Source: Ooceraea biroi (Eukaryota > Arthropoda > Insecta > Hymenoptera > Formicidae). From it: 64,000 nucleotides of DNA. Of this stretch, positions 51,601 to 64,000 are shown piece after piece; the stretch's first letter is position 1; each line of letters opens with the position of its first letter. A program made the position numbers and the translations under genes. Where the stretch lies: contig NC_039510.1 in assembly GCF_003672135.1 (NCBI RefSeq), forward strand, positions 10,912,001 through 10,976,000. The letters run 5' to 3'. The notes under the pieces are model-generated. The model worked only from the letters and a program-made list of their open reading frames with translations. It was not told the DNA's origin and searched no databases.

Positions 51601-51997
51601 CGGTGCGAGGTGTTATGTCGTTCTGTAACGCGAGGAGTTTTCTGTATTAATATAAAGTTGGAGAGAATGTAAGTGATGGTACGAAACGAGTGATTTCTTG
51701 TAAAAGATTAGATTTAATGGACTTGAATGATATATTTCTGTATAAGATTACAGCTATCGGTATATTTAAGTAAAAGGATATTCGTCCTATATTAAAATTA
51801 ATTCTCGAATATTATTCTTAAATAATTATGCTTGAGTTCACGATGGTGCTTATTTGTTTATATTAAATTGTGATGTTAATATTTAAATATTTATCCGTTT
51901 AAATAAGCATTCAGAAATTCTTTTTGCGATGATTTTCAGATTTATTTGAAAATTGAGCTATAGAGAGGAATTTAACATACAATAGTATAACGTATAC

Positions 51998-52004
<7 letters not shown>

Positions 52005-52035
<31 letters not shown>
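52005..52035. repeat. (TA)n microsatellite
   Basis: About fifteen uninterrupted TA units. Confidence 0.9.
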
Positions 52036-52040
<5 letters not shown>

Positions 52041-52947
52041 TCGAAAGACACCGATATAAACCCTTTATTCCATTCTCTAGTTTTCCATTTATATAATAAA
52101 ATTTATATAATAAAATTACAGCGCACAAATGTAAAAAATGTAAAAATTTAGTTATTACTGAGTTATTGCCTTCGCTCTAAATTGTATTATCGCTCAGATA
52201 AAGTAAAAATTGATAGTGCGTCAGAGGATTAATCACGATCGTGTTGCATTCATACGAGTGCACTGGCAGAACGTTTAAATGAATTTCGTTCGACCTATCT
52301 GTGTATCAGTAGCACGATAACCGTTATCGATATTACGTCAAAACGGTCGAACGAGAGAGTTAAAAATGTAACGTATTCGCGTACAACGTAATAGCACTTG
52401 ACGGACTGGAGGAGCCACTTGCCGTTTTTCAGAGATAGCTCTAACGGAATAACCAAAATATCTGCCTCATCTCGTTGCATAATAGGCAAGTTCATTGATG
52501 TCAATCAAATTTTTCAAGAGATGGCAATATGTCATAAATTCAACCTGTATATTAGCGATTTTTGACACGATTTAACAAAGAGGAAATAACGATAGGTAAA
52601 TTGTAAAAAGAACGATAAGAAATGTAGCTACTCGACTTTCCATTGAGATGAAACGATTTGACAATTGTAATAAAAAGACATTTGCGGCAATGCTTGCGCA
52701 TTCGTTTGAGTAAGCTTTAATTAGAGAAATCCTAATTTAAGGTGACAGGTTGAAGCATGTCGAGGTCGGGAGTCTTGTGTGTCTGAGCGCGTTTGACAAA
52801 TTGACGGTAGACCTTTACCATGGTTCGTTAGCCAAAACTACAGAAGTACCTTCCATTAATGACATGAAATAGCATAAGCAGATAAGTATATTTGTCATAA
52901 TAAAAAGCAGGATTAAATCTGTCTTCATTTTAAAATATTTATAGTAA

Positions 52948-52969
52948 TATATTTACAATATATTTACAA
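52948..52969. repeat. 11-bp tandem duplication
   Basis: tatatttacaa twice, exact. Confidence 0.8.
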
Positions 52970-53592
52970 GTATTTAAAAATCGAGCCAGACATGTAATTT
53001 GAGAACGATTCAATTCAAAGTTGGAAATTCAACGGAAATTCTTAGTGCAAATTTTTTGCAAGTATAATTTCAATGGCGTGTGTAGCGGTTTTTTTCATAG
53101 TCGACGGTGTGATTGCATTACGTATACATGAACCACACAGCACAAAAAGAATGTATAGAAAACGCTGGAATATTCTTACTTAACATTTTAGACACGTACG
53201 GTCTTGTTTTAATTCTATGTCGTATTCAACTAAAAAACTAGATTATGCAGATAATATGGAAGCAAATTAGCAATTTATACTTAAAATCTTATTATTGCTG
53301 ATTCTTAAGATCATTTTTTACGTAAAATGATTGTAAAACGCACAACGACATTGTATTAAAGTGGAAGTAAAGTAATTTTCAATTTCGTGTATATATTATA
53401 TATTTTAATAACATTGTCAGTATGCGATAGTAATAAAATATAAAATGTCTTTGAAAAATGACTTTAAACTTTGTTACTAATATTATACTGCTTACGTTGT
53501 TAAACCAAATATGAGCACAGAGTTGTAAAGTACTTTCTTCTTACTTGGATAACGCGATCATGGGCGCAATAAAATTTTAAATATGACAGATG

Positions 53593-53673
53593 TTATAAAA
53601 TTCTTCTTCATTATTAATTCAATAGAAAAGATATATTATAAAGTTCTTCTTCATTATTGATTTAATAGAAAAG
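53593..53673. repeat. Tandem duplication of about 38 bases, period 43
   Basis: The segment 53593-53630 recurs at 53636-53673 with three differences; both begin ttataaa and end aatagaaaag. Five bases separate the copies. The shared core is ttcttcttcattatt. Confidence 0.9.
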
Positions 53674-54256
53674 CTGAACTTTCTGCGTTTTGAGAATTAA
53701 AGCATCCAGTATCATGCTTTGACACGACATGTTTAAATATTTTAACATTTATTGTCTCTAGCATCTTGTTAACCATCTGATGAAACTTTGGTCTGCAAAC
53801 AGAAAACCTGGTGGCATTTGAAAACGCATTTTCACGAGGACAATACTTTTCCGACATACAAAAAATGCTTGGCGAGGAACAGTGCGTCATCGTTTTTACC
53901 GTATGAGATGTTTGTGCAGATTTAACAGATCACGTTTGCGACATCGATCCTGGCCCTACATCCAACAGGTTCACGAAGTTTTTAAACTGGTTATATATTG
54001 ACGGATTGTAAACTGCGTTTATTTATGAGTAGCTTTTTTGAACAATGTATTTTTAATAGTAACCGTAAACGAACGGATAAAATTGTTACATGCAAAAGCT
54101 GTACTGATTGTCACCTTCCAGTTTTATGACACGACAAAATCCTATCAAATAAAGCACTTACATAGTAAAGAGATATTTTTAAATTAACGGTTAGTAAGAC
54201 ACTATATAAAGAAAATTTATAAAGAGGACACAAATTACATATGTTAAAAGAGAAAA

Positions 54257-54282
54257 TATTTGTTATCCATATTTGTTATCCA
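54257..54282. repeat. 13-bp tandem duplication
   Basis: tatttgttatcca twice, exact. Confidence 0.9.
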
Positions 54283-54420
54283 TTTAAAGTAAATAATAAT
54301 CGGAAAAAGAGATGGATAGGTAATTTACACATTAATTATCGATATAATAAAATATTCACGAGAAATTCTATACAGAGTTCCGATAAGCTCCACATAAGAG
54401 AGTTTCCTTAAAAAGTTCCA

Positions 54421-55790
54421 CCCACCGCGTCGCAAGTTTCCGAGCATGAAAGTCAGCGTGAAATTTTTCAGAAACCCGCCGTATATAAAGCGGAAGAAAC
54501 AAAAGCAGAACGAACCGTTAAGCCACGAGACGATGGAACGGCGAAAAAGAGGGGAGGAGGGGGATTTGAAGATGAATGGAGAACGCGGGAGGGTGCAAGG
54601 AAAAAAGAAAAGCTCTATTAAGGAGGACCCCTTTCGTTCACGGTGTCGCGTCGACCGGGCGATGGTAGGAAAAGTTGCAGAAGAAGAAGAGGAGGAAGAA
54701 GAGGGATGGCCGCGAGGGGATGAGCGGGACGGCCGGAATAAGAATGGTACGGGGAATTTTTCGCGTTGAAAGGATTATGGCGAGCCCCATGCCGGGCTCA
54801 AAGAAGCGCACGCGATAATCGGCGACATAATTTTCCGCTGCGTCGTGTTCTTTCGTCCACTGCTTTCCCTGCTCGAACGACAAAACGTTTTCCCGACGCG
54901 CTTGACGTTCTTGTCGCGCGATCGAGCGTATAAATGTTAAATCACGGAATGACACGGGGACTTGAAACGCTTCGATCGCGCATATCAGACGTCGAATTTC
55001 AAGCGATTACTATCGATCTCACATTCACTGCAACAGTAAATGAAACAGTATTCCGGATGTTGGAATACCTGGCATTATTGTCATTATCACTGATGCACCA
55101 ATTTATTGTACATGTTAGGAAATGTTTAAATGAATGACGTAATTCTTGCAGCAGTTTGAGTGTACGTCGCGCAGCGATAATGACAAAATGCGCGCTCAGA
55201 AATAACCACCGCGACAATTCCATCGCATCGCTCTCGCTAAAAATGTGGAATCCGCACTCGGCAGAGAGATCGGCGATATTAAAGATATAGCTATATGCAA
55301 CCGGAAGGGGGGCATATTCGGCACACAGATATTTCCACGTTGCATAAGACATAAGCTCCGCTCTTTTCCGCGTCCTTCCGCCGCGCTCAGTTCATCGTCC
55401 TTCCGTCCCTCCTCTCCCTCTGCTTAGCGCTTGAAAAGCGCAAACCTCATATCGTACGTCGGCAAATATTCATAAGTTAAATATCGCCTCTCCGCGGGAG
55501 GTAAGGACTCGTGATATAACATCGACGGTATTACGTTCCTCGTGGCGGCGAACTTCCGTGCGTACGAGCTCGCGCTGTTCCGCGCGCGCGGAAACGGCCG
55601 TGTCGCCGTTCTGCCTAAGATGACTTAGGCGAGACAACTTCGGCATTTTATCCACGTCGTCTCGGCGTCTGGCGGATGTCAAGGCTGCCTTCCCGAGTTG
55701 GGTGTGAAACACGTTGCGAAATGACGTTATTACGGGCGAGATTCCAAGACGGTGAAAAAGGAAGCGGGAAAAACGATTGGCGAGACGAGC
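54421..55790. other. CpG-rich patch with purine tract
   Basis: Purine-rich on the plus strand at about 54540-54710 (GAAGAAGAAGAGG), then CpG-rich. Open frames of 105-117 codons overlap on both strands. Contains the palindrome at 55578-55593. No exon supported. Confidence 0.4.
55578..55593. repeat. 16-base GC palindrome
   Basis: TTCCGCGCGCGCGGAA, perfect. The CG alternation in its middle could adopt Z-DNA; that is general knowledge about such runs. Confidence 0.75.
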
Positions 55791-58700
55791 AGAGATTTAT
55801 CCTCATAAGTCGCTTGAACCATTTGACCCTCGAAAGTTCGCGCTAATTGATATGTATGTAGGTAATGAAGAGAGATATACCTTACATATTTCTCGTGACG
55901 TTTAGGAAAGGGAATGTTATCAAATGTAACAATTTTTCATAAAAATCATAATTTAGTAAGTGATTCGTTGTAATTTTATTATTTCGATAATCTTTTAATT
56001 GTACAGTTTATTTAGAGGCAGATAGCTTTATTCTTTTGTTTTGAATGTTTTGGATAATCAAAAATATCTTTTTATATGAAATATTTTTTTACATGAGATA
56101 TTTTAAGAATATTTCTCTCCCCTGTGTATAATTAAAATTTAAACAATTTTAAATCACTAGAACAAAGAAATAATATGTGCATACCTGCAGTAGTATCTTC
56201 TTTTAAAACAGATTTATTTGATATTGGAAAATATGGAAACAATTTTCTTTTTATTCTTTTCTTTTAATTCTTCAACCTCAATTCTAAAAATGTCCGATAC
56301 ATGACCAATATTTTTATGAAAAATATCGTGGAAAAATAAAGCTATATGCACAATTTACTCCAGTGGATTGTTGCAAGATTAGTTTGATAATATTGGTACC
56401 GTATATCAGTTTCGCATATTCACATTTATTTGTTCAAGTTTCGTAAATTTAGAAGAATTTAAAATCAAGATCAAATTTTTTCGCAAGCTCCTGGAAATTG
56501 CGGAACCATTCGCAACACGATGGAAGAGACGAGCTGATGTTCCATCACGAATTGTGACGAAACTTCCAAGAAGTGACAAAATAGACAAAGTTACTTGCAC
56601 CTCTGAGATGAGATTGTTGTCCCTCGAGATCGGATCGAGCATTTGAAATTTCCGCGAGATCATTCGTTTGTAAAACTTTATATTTCATCTCTTTTATGTA
56701 ATCCAGAGATTTTTCTATTTTAAAGTATTCCTTATTCTATTATTTTTATGTACATACTTAGATAAATATTAAATAAATATTTTGCGCAATTATGTTGTGT
56801 ATAGTATAAACATATAAATAGCTTTGCCACAAAATCTATACATTTAAGAAAAAGAATGAGATAAGCCTTGATTAAACTTGAAGAGTATCTTTGAAAACTA
56901 CAAATAGCTTACATATGTCATATCATTTTGCACAAAATCTAATAAATGTTCTTCGTTACATATAACTGTTCCGAACATTTATTCTGCGGTTATCTTTCTC
57001 GTCATATTTCCTATCCTGATCTGCAAATATACTATTCTATGTCAATACGTCGATAGAAGTATTCGACTATGAACGCGTCTATCAACGCAAACAGTAGGCA
57101 GTTACAATATTTATCCGCGGCAACTATGCTTTCGTGCTGATATAACTTGACTGGTCCGGACTAATTTCGTCTATCGTAACTACAGCGAATCTACGAGACC
57201 GCGAAATATCTGCCGCATATCGCGGCAAACAGTTGCAAAACTTGTACAAAACGCTGGCAAACGGGAGAAGTTGCTCCGCACTTCAGAATGAGATTATTTC
57301 TGGAGTTCAGTGTGGACCTCCGGAAGTGCAACGAAGCAATTCTGTACCTGGATTCGGCCTCATGTGAGAGATAGGGAACTATAGTGAGAACGAGTAGAAG
57401 ATTGTATCGATTATTCGGTTATGATGGGTCGCCCGAGCTAATTTAAAACAATTCGACATTTTTACAATGTATTCTAATATATTATATAATAATTATAAAT
57501 AGCTCTAAAGCTTGCATGTGCGACTATCAGATCGCGTAACAATTCCGCTAAAAATTTGCTATGTTAGCAAATAGCTGGGCAATTGTTCGCCAACGATCAG
57601 ATCACTATCGGTTTCGATATCCTGGAACGTCCGGACCGTCATTGCTGTTAGTCCTCGCCTTAGTCCTCATCACTCTGATAGGGGATTGAACAAAGACTTG
57701 GAATCGAATGGCGAAATTATCCTGCTTCGTATACCTGCCATTGGAAAGACAATCGACTCATGGCTAGAAGAGCTCTGTTGCAAGTTCTATGCTTATACTC
57801 GCAACCTCTGGGCTCTATTGCATCAATCGGATTGAATCCCATTGGAATTCATCTTCAAACGCATATAACTTATCTTTCAAGGAAACGCTAAACGTAAAAT
57901 ATATTTTTATCGCGAAACGTACATGTTATTGGTCTCTCGTTCTAAATTTATATAAAATTGCTTGCTGTCGTGTTTGCTCTTTATGCGTTTTTTATATTAT
58001 TTTATTTTACCTTTTATGTTTTTCTTTTTTGTCAGTTTATCTGTAGATTCTATTTTTTACTAGTACTTTTCTAGACTTGTTTAACTTTCAATAAAACGCG
58101 ATAATTGCATTACGAATAATCTGACGCGAAAAATAGCACAAGAATAGAACAGAAGTACAAAGAATATGATAATGAGAGTAAGATAGAAGAACAAGCAAAC
58201 TTGAATATCTCAGAATTTCAGCAATGGGGTAACTTTTGGCGAAAGTGGAGTCGATTATTTTAATGCATGGGGAAACAATGATACACTTGGGAAGAGTTTA
58301 AGGAGCCAGGAGATAAACAAGACAACGAAGGGTAGAAACCCTCGTCCTCGTTTATGATTCCATTACATTGCCGGTCTGTCCCTTTGGTCCTAGAAAGGGT
58401 CGATCGAGGATGTTATCTACGATTTTGTGGATCAAAGCAACGGAGTTGCACAGTCAGGGATTTCATAGTGGATATCGTAATGGTGTGTGATTTAACGACT
58501 AAGCCCGAAGAAAAGTCCAGTAACAATTGCTAGAACGATACTGGCTGAAATAATGCATACGCGACGACTGAAGAAAATATTACACAGAGTTTACAAAGGA
58601 AATATTGCAGAGCTTTAACAGATTGCTTTAATACTGCAGATTTTTACATGTATTCAAGTCATCGTATCGAAAGTGTACGTACATGAGGAAATTAAATTCT

Positions 58701-59620
58701 ACAAAAACTGCAGAACACAAACTTTCGACAATTCACGTACGAATTAAAAAGAAGCAACTCACAAAAGCAGATAATTAATAAAAATCTCGTAAAGCAATTT
58801 TCGTCGACGAAATATTGATTTAGCGTTCAAGGAAATATCGCCGAATATAATGTAACAGGAGCGAATCGTGACGAAAGAGGAAGCCTCGAAATGAAGGCAC
58901 GTGATTAATAAACTCGAGAATGTAATTTCACTAAAAGCTGCGGTAACGAGCTAGCGGAGACGATTACCAAATTTTGTATCAGTCTGAAACCTGCGAAGTC
59001 AGCGTTTCCGATTTTCGGTCTAATTAATTCTGGATTACGAATACATTAGCGTTCTGCTCGTACGTTTAATAACCTAATACTTAAAATAAGTCTACGTTCT
59101 TATTTATGAAAAATGTATTTGTTTTATTTATTTCAATCATTATTGTAAGTGAATAATAATGCATGCCGTTTGCGAACATGCATAATAACGTGGAAATATT
59201 GTTTGTCAATCAAATCCAAAACTATCTATACATAATTCTTATAGAATTAATTAAGTGTAGAAATTAATTGTAGAAATTAATTATGCTCCAGAATAGGTAA
59301 TAAAAAGCAATTTCTTAAGAAAATTAAGCTTATTAGAGTGAGAGGAAAAAGGAAAAATTTAAAAAGATCAAAGGCATAATGAGAAGATTTGCAGCTACAA
59401 AAGAAAAAGAATTATGTAAAAGAAAAGAATTAATACTTAATTGATTGCCCAAGAAAAATGTAATGCAAATGTACTCAATGAAATACCACTCGTTTCTTCC
59501 TCTTTAACAATAAGGCTCAAATATAATACATATCGACGTAAAGACTAATCTCTTAATAGCACTTTTCTTCTGAAAAAAGCGAACAAATGATAGATAGCAA
59601 CATTAAAATAATCGACGTAG
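55791..59620. other. AT-rich gene-free stretch
   Basis: Only short frames (up to 85 codons). Holds the 13-bp duplication at 59256-59281. Confidence 0.55.
59256..59281. repeat. 13-bp tandem duplication
   Basis: tgtagaaattaat twice, exact. Confidence 0.9.
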
Positions 59621-62065
59621 TCGAATCAAATCGTCTGTGTTTTTCGCGTGATATGACGAAATAACGACAAACGCGGATTTCTCTATCTAGTCGCTCGTGA
59701 TTTTCTCAGGGTGCAAAAGATACCTCTCGGCCGGTAGGTATCGCACGGGAGTGCACGGAATTCTTCCCCTGTCACGAAAGTTCCGCTTGCTGTGCAAGCT
59801 GCGGAACCGTCGCGTCGTCACTTGTACCGCACACCTTCATACCTCGTGGTTTGAGGAATATCGGTTTTCAATTTGCATTCTCCCAATAGCTGGTCATGCA
59901 TCATTCCAAAGTTGCGAACCATCGCGAACGTGCGCCATGAAGCAGACCCACCCACTTGGTACTATGGCGCCGGGTCTCCAGTGAAAAAGAACGAGACGAT
60001 AACGCTTGCAAAAACAAAGTCTCGACCAGCAAGACCAAAAGTACGAAGGCGAATGACGAACTCGATCCAGAAGCGAATTGCGCTTCAGAGAACCGGTCGA
60101 TAAATATTTGATGGCGTCTGAAAGCAAGTTAATATTGTAGACGTGCTCGCGTACTTTTGGAAAAGCACTCACAGGTATCGTATTCGGTGCTCGATCGATT
60201 AGACGCGCGTGCACATATGTGTGATCAACGGGACAATCGTGATTTTGTACGTGTATTTTATTCCCCTTAAGCCGTGAAACGTTTCCGGAAAATTATAGAT
60301 ATCGGGAAACAATAAGAATCTTTTCTTCATTTCTCAAGAGATCTTCTAGTATAAGATATATAATATTGTGAGATATAAATTGTCTAGCATTGTAGTTCTT
60401 TATAGCATAAGTTTCTTTCTCTCTTACTGTCTCTCTCTAGTGTTTGACATGTGAACTGGAAGCTTTACGAGCTAACACTAATTTTGAACTCGGTGTCACG
60501 AAAAAGTATTTATGAATCGGTCCCCAGAAAGACAAAAGAAGTGCTAGACGCAACACTCGGGGATCAATGGAGTTTAACCACTTTGTTCTGGGTAGAGTTA
60601 ATAATGAAGCGGGACTGAGGTACCTCTTCCATCCTGGTTCTTGCGATGGCGAAACTTTGGCCTCGGATTCTCGGCGAAAGTTTCGCGCTGTTGCGGGAGT
60701 TGTAAGACGTGCACAAAAAGTTTTTATGCTGATAGACCGTGATAATCAAACGTATCATATTAGGTTCAGCTAACCGATATGATGCTTGCAACGTCACTTT
60801 TAAGAATTATGCGAGAATTGCAAGAATAATTATATATCGATCGCGCGTTCTTTTAATTATACGATTAACATGATTAGAAGAAGATAATGAAAACTTATAT
60901 AAAAATACTGAAAGGTAATAAGTATACAAATACAATTCACGTTTTCCTTCTAAACATTCCAATTTATTTGAATATAAAGTTGTCAACTTCTATTTGATTG
61001 TTTCTCGAATGTCATTATTGGCGTGTACTGAAAAATTGGCGCGTACTGTAAATTTGACAGTGAAATCGACGCTATATTTGGCGAAAATTTCGTATACGCA
61101 AAACTGTGACTGAAAAATCACGGTTTAACTTCAGTGTAAAATCAACGTAGATAGAACTGTTAAACTGTGGTAGATTGTTCGTTGAAGTGCGCTTCAGCGG
61201 CCATTTAACGTGATAGTTGGCGAGCGCTCATCGAATCGGTCTTTATTTATCGGCCCAGCGGAAAATCGTTTCGTACCGCGGCACGTCGAAAAGCTTTGGA
61301 AGGTGGAAGCACGTTTGAGAGGAAATTAGATCGGGCAATTTCCGTGTCCACCAGCGGCATGGTTGGTGAGGATGGGGTCGAATGTCGAGGCGACAGGATG
61401 TCGAGAGAAGGTATAGGTTGCACGACGTGCAGCTAACCATCTCGTATTTATTTGAATGGTTGAATGGTTGTGTGCGAAATTAGACCGTTTGAAAGGATTA
61501 AATTAGATTGTGTTTAACTAATGGCGCAGACCGAGAAAAAATTAAATGAGAGGAAAAAGAAAGAGAGAGAAAAAGAGAGAGTATTACTGGAGATTGTATT
61601 ACTGGTTAGGCGGATATTTGGGTTCCTGGCGGAATATGCTTTAAATTCCCGTCACATGTGGCATCCAGCTTTAGCCGTTTTCCTCTAAACGCGAAAAAGC
61701 CCACGCGGAATATCCGTTCTATTTAAAAATGACAGAATTATACGGATCGCATCGACACTCGAATATCAATGAAGATACTGTATCCTTATCGACAAAAATT
61801 CCAGCAAAGAACTAAAGCTTACTACAAGGACCAGCGATAAAGAAGACTCGCGATGACATCGCATGTGGAAGTCTTTCCTCCCCATATTATCGTGATCATA
61901 ATGTCTCGGATGCGATGTAGAACAACTTATTTCCCCTTCGCCCTCATCAGCAGGCCCTCGAAAATCGTCGGGCCGATGATTAAGCGAGCGGCCCAGAAGC
62001 GGAGGCTCGTGCGTAAGCTGTGACACCTAACCATGCGCGCATCCCAGACAGGGTAATTAATCTAG
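59621..62065. other. Mixed stretch, no gene supported
   Basis: CpG-rich at 59690-60220 and from about 61180. A 68-codon plus frame with ATG at 60567-60773 and others up to 106 codons lack motifs. The doubled 18-base unit at 61018-61053 lies between. A purine-rich run occurs at about 61540-61585. Confidence 0.45.
61018..61053. repeat. 18-bp tandem duplication
   Basis: ttggcgtgtactgaaaaa followed by ttggcgcgtactgtaaat, three differences; a looser ttggcgaaaat follows near 61078. Confidence 0.8.
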
Positions 62066-62153
62066 AGCCCATCGGGCGCGGCCACCGGCACCACCACCGT
62101 CGTCGCGGGCAGGGGTGGCAGAAGTGGCAGCGGTGGTGGTGGTGACAAATTAC

Positions 62154-62456
62154 CTGGACGCGAGCGGCGTCCGCGTCGCGGATGCAGTTGGTACGAGCTG
62201 CCCGGCACGCTTGGCAGGTACAGTTGGCGTACCATTGCGGTGTGTACCAGTCGCGATCCTCCAACGGCGAACCCGCGAGCGGAACTTCCGGCCGCGTATC
62301 ACGCGCGAACAAAACGAGTTGCGCGGATATTCGTTCCCATGAACGTGATTCCGCCGATAGCCAAGCCCGAGTTCCAGGGGGTAAATAAAGGGACGAATAG
62401 GTCCAACTACGCGAGATTGGCCGACTATTATTTAGCTGATGCGTTAGCTCAATCAA
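62154..62456 (-). CDS. Weak exon candidate in a CpG-rich patch (minus strand)
   Basis: One minus frame is open for 158 codons (62456-61980), and at codon 101 it meets CAG|GTAATT, a good donor in phase 0 with the last exon base at 62154. The end of the frame before the donor holds four Cys and two Trp within about 35 residues, which could suggest a small disulfide-rich or extracellular segment, but no family is recognised. There is no ATG and no clear acceptor. The plus strand is open over the same interval (62066-62458) and has its own donor-like site at 62381, so at most one strand is right and possibly neither. Confidence 0.15.
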
Positions 62457-62460
62457 ATTA

Positions 62461-64000
62461 AAAAAAAAGAAAACGATTTTTTCACAAGCGGTTTCCGCGT
62501 GATTTTAAACGTAAGAAGTAAGTCTCTGGGAAAGTTTCCGATGAATGTGAACGACAAATGTAGATAAAAGTGCAGTTTTTTTTTAAACTGCATTTTTTCA
62601 AACTGTAATTTTCCTATGGAGATTCACTGCAGCCGTCGATTTGTTTGCTTGTCGGGCCGTATGACAAATGATCACAGAAGCGGTAAAAGTTACAGAGTTG
62701 TAAAATCTGCGTGCTATTTCATCTAACTATTTCATGTAACAGAATGGGTTAGTTTTCATATAAAGTTCAAATTTATCCAATGGACATTGAACAATGTATC
62801 TTGCACAAAGAACGAAGAAAGATATTGCTTCCGTAAACTTTTATTTATGACGCGTATTCTTGATTAGAATCTAGCCGTATATCGCTATCGATCCGCTGGT
62901 TGTCTCTTTCATCTTTCATCCTTCAAAAACATGTCAAACGGAGATTGACAAGCATAAAGACAAATTTGTATACAAACTATTCTCAATATTGAATATAAAA
63001 TATGGCATAAAGTTCCAAAAATATATTTGAGAAATGCTTGCTAAGAATTTAAACGTTTAGGCTGATTTATTCAAATAGTATTTTTGTAACAATCGAGATC
63101 TTATGATTTAATGATTAAATGATTTGTCAAGATAAAATGATAACAATTAACGTTCATCTAACAACTATTTCTAACTTACCAAAAAACAACCGGCGTGTGC
63201 TTTATTCGATTATTTTCCATGCATAGATAAGTTATTGTCAAGTGACTCGTAAATTAAATTAATTGCAAGGCGTTATACGAAGAGACAACGATGCTGCATG
63301 GAACAAACGGAGCGATATTGGTGGAAATGTTAGCAACCATGTGGCACAGTTTCTGGGTTAACACCGACCGTTTCAAGCAGAGATTATGCAAATTCGTCCC
63401 GATATCCGCCCGAAAAGCCCGCCAGCCGGGCACAAACGACACGACCGAGTGCCGAAACGAAGATATCTTTGTATATAGTGGCGATCAGCGGCGGTGCTTC
63501 AAGAATAAAATAACACATACATAACCGTCCTTAATCGGAGAGTCTGCTCATAAAATTTTATCGAACTTGAGAAAAACGGATCGAGACCGTGAGGATGAGA
63601 TTAAAGGCCCGCCAGGAGGTCTCTTCGATCCGATTGAATCCCCGGAAGGATATCGGGATACCGTGAAAGAACTAGAAGACTTGCGTTTCCTACGAAAAGA
63701 TGGGTATGATACTTGTAACATCTTTTGTTCGTGTTCGATATAACCGAAAGTTTTCACCGCCGCGGAAAAAGCTATTGCAACTTGAAGCGATCCGAAAAAC
63801 GTTCGAAACTCGGTGCCTGCGCTCTCATCACGAGGAAAAGCATCTGGCGGAAAATCGCTGCGGGCTATTAAGGCTCGAAAGTGATTAATTTGCAGAATCA
63901 ATTGAAAAGAAAACAGAAAGGAAGACGAGGGGAAAAATAAATCGCGCAGAAAATTCTCCGTCCGGGATACCGTGCGGGGGTTGCGTTGGCGCGCGCGCGC
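62461..64000. other. Gene-free end of the window
   Basis: AT-rich to about 63280, then CpG-rich to the end, which finishes in a CGCG run. A 77-codon plus frame with ATG at 63291-63524 and a 117-codon minus frame at 63548-63901 show no motif. A short tgcagttt/aaactgca hairpin lies at 62571-62592. Confidence 0.45.

Larger units (their letters stand above)
51601..54420. other. AT-rich gene-free stretch with duplications
   Basis: Carries the (TA)n run at 52005-52035 and tandem duplications at 52948-52969, 53593-53673 and 54257-54282. No open frame above 80 codons. Confidence 0.55.

Noticed and set aside
1..64000. Transposon proteins, CRISPR arrays, telomeric TTAGG arrays, rRNA
   Set aside because: Looked for by eye on both strands (reverse-transcriptase and transposase-like frames, regularly spaced repeats); none found. 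Old, decayed repeats could still be present and need a repeat library search.

Overview
The window reads as nuclear DNA of a eukaryote, most plausibly an insect. Mosaic base composition, CpG-rich patches with no sign of CpG depletion inside an AT-rich background, and abundant (GA)n and (TA)n microsatellites resemble hymenopteran, perhaps ant, genomes. That assignment is an inference from composition and style; no species-diagnostic sequence was recognised. There is no prokaryotic gene organisation: both strands are broken by frequent stops, and the longest open stretches (about 120-175 codons) are what chance gives at this length, mostly in the CpG-rich patches.

Only one piece of coding sequence is well supported: a minus-strand first coding exon at 4524-4192. 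It has an ATG directly preceded by an in-frame stop, 111 codons of low-complexity and basic sequence, and a consensus splice donor in phase 0. Its intron runs toward lower coordinates. A second, weak candidate for the same gene is an open frame at 1793-1389 on the same strand, ending in TAA, with an AATAAA about 290 bases further on. I could not identify the protein. Two further weak exon candidates are a 48-base acceptor/donor-bounded segment at 23108-23155 (plus strand) and a CpG-rich patch at 62066-62458 with long open frames and donor-like sites on both strands.

The remainder, roughly 5-64 kb, appears intergenic or intronic. It alternates between AT-rich stretches and CpG-rich patches (about 7.1-8.0, 11.2-12.6, 19.5-21.1, 26.2-27.1, 36.2-36.8, 38.0-39.0, 42.4-43.9, 44.4-45.5, 54.4-55.8, 59.6-60.2 and 61.2-62.5 kb). 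It also holds polypurine tracts, microsatellites, many short tandem duplications and several strong palindromes or hairpins. The clearest of these are a perfect 32-base palindrome at 11106-11137, a 13-bp stem with a 5-base loop at 34510-34540, and a pair of identical palindromes two helical turns apart at 30460-30490.

No tRNA, rRNA, known microRNA, CRISPR array or recognisable transposon protein was seen by eye. No previously undescribed system can be demonstrated from this window; the most useful leads are the unidentified exon and the structured palindromes.
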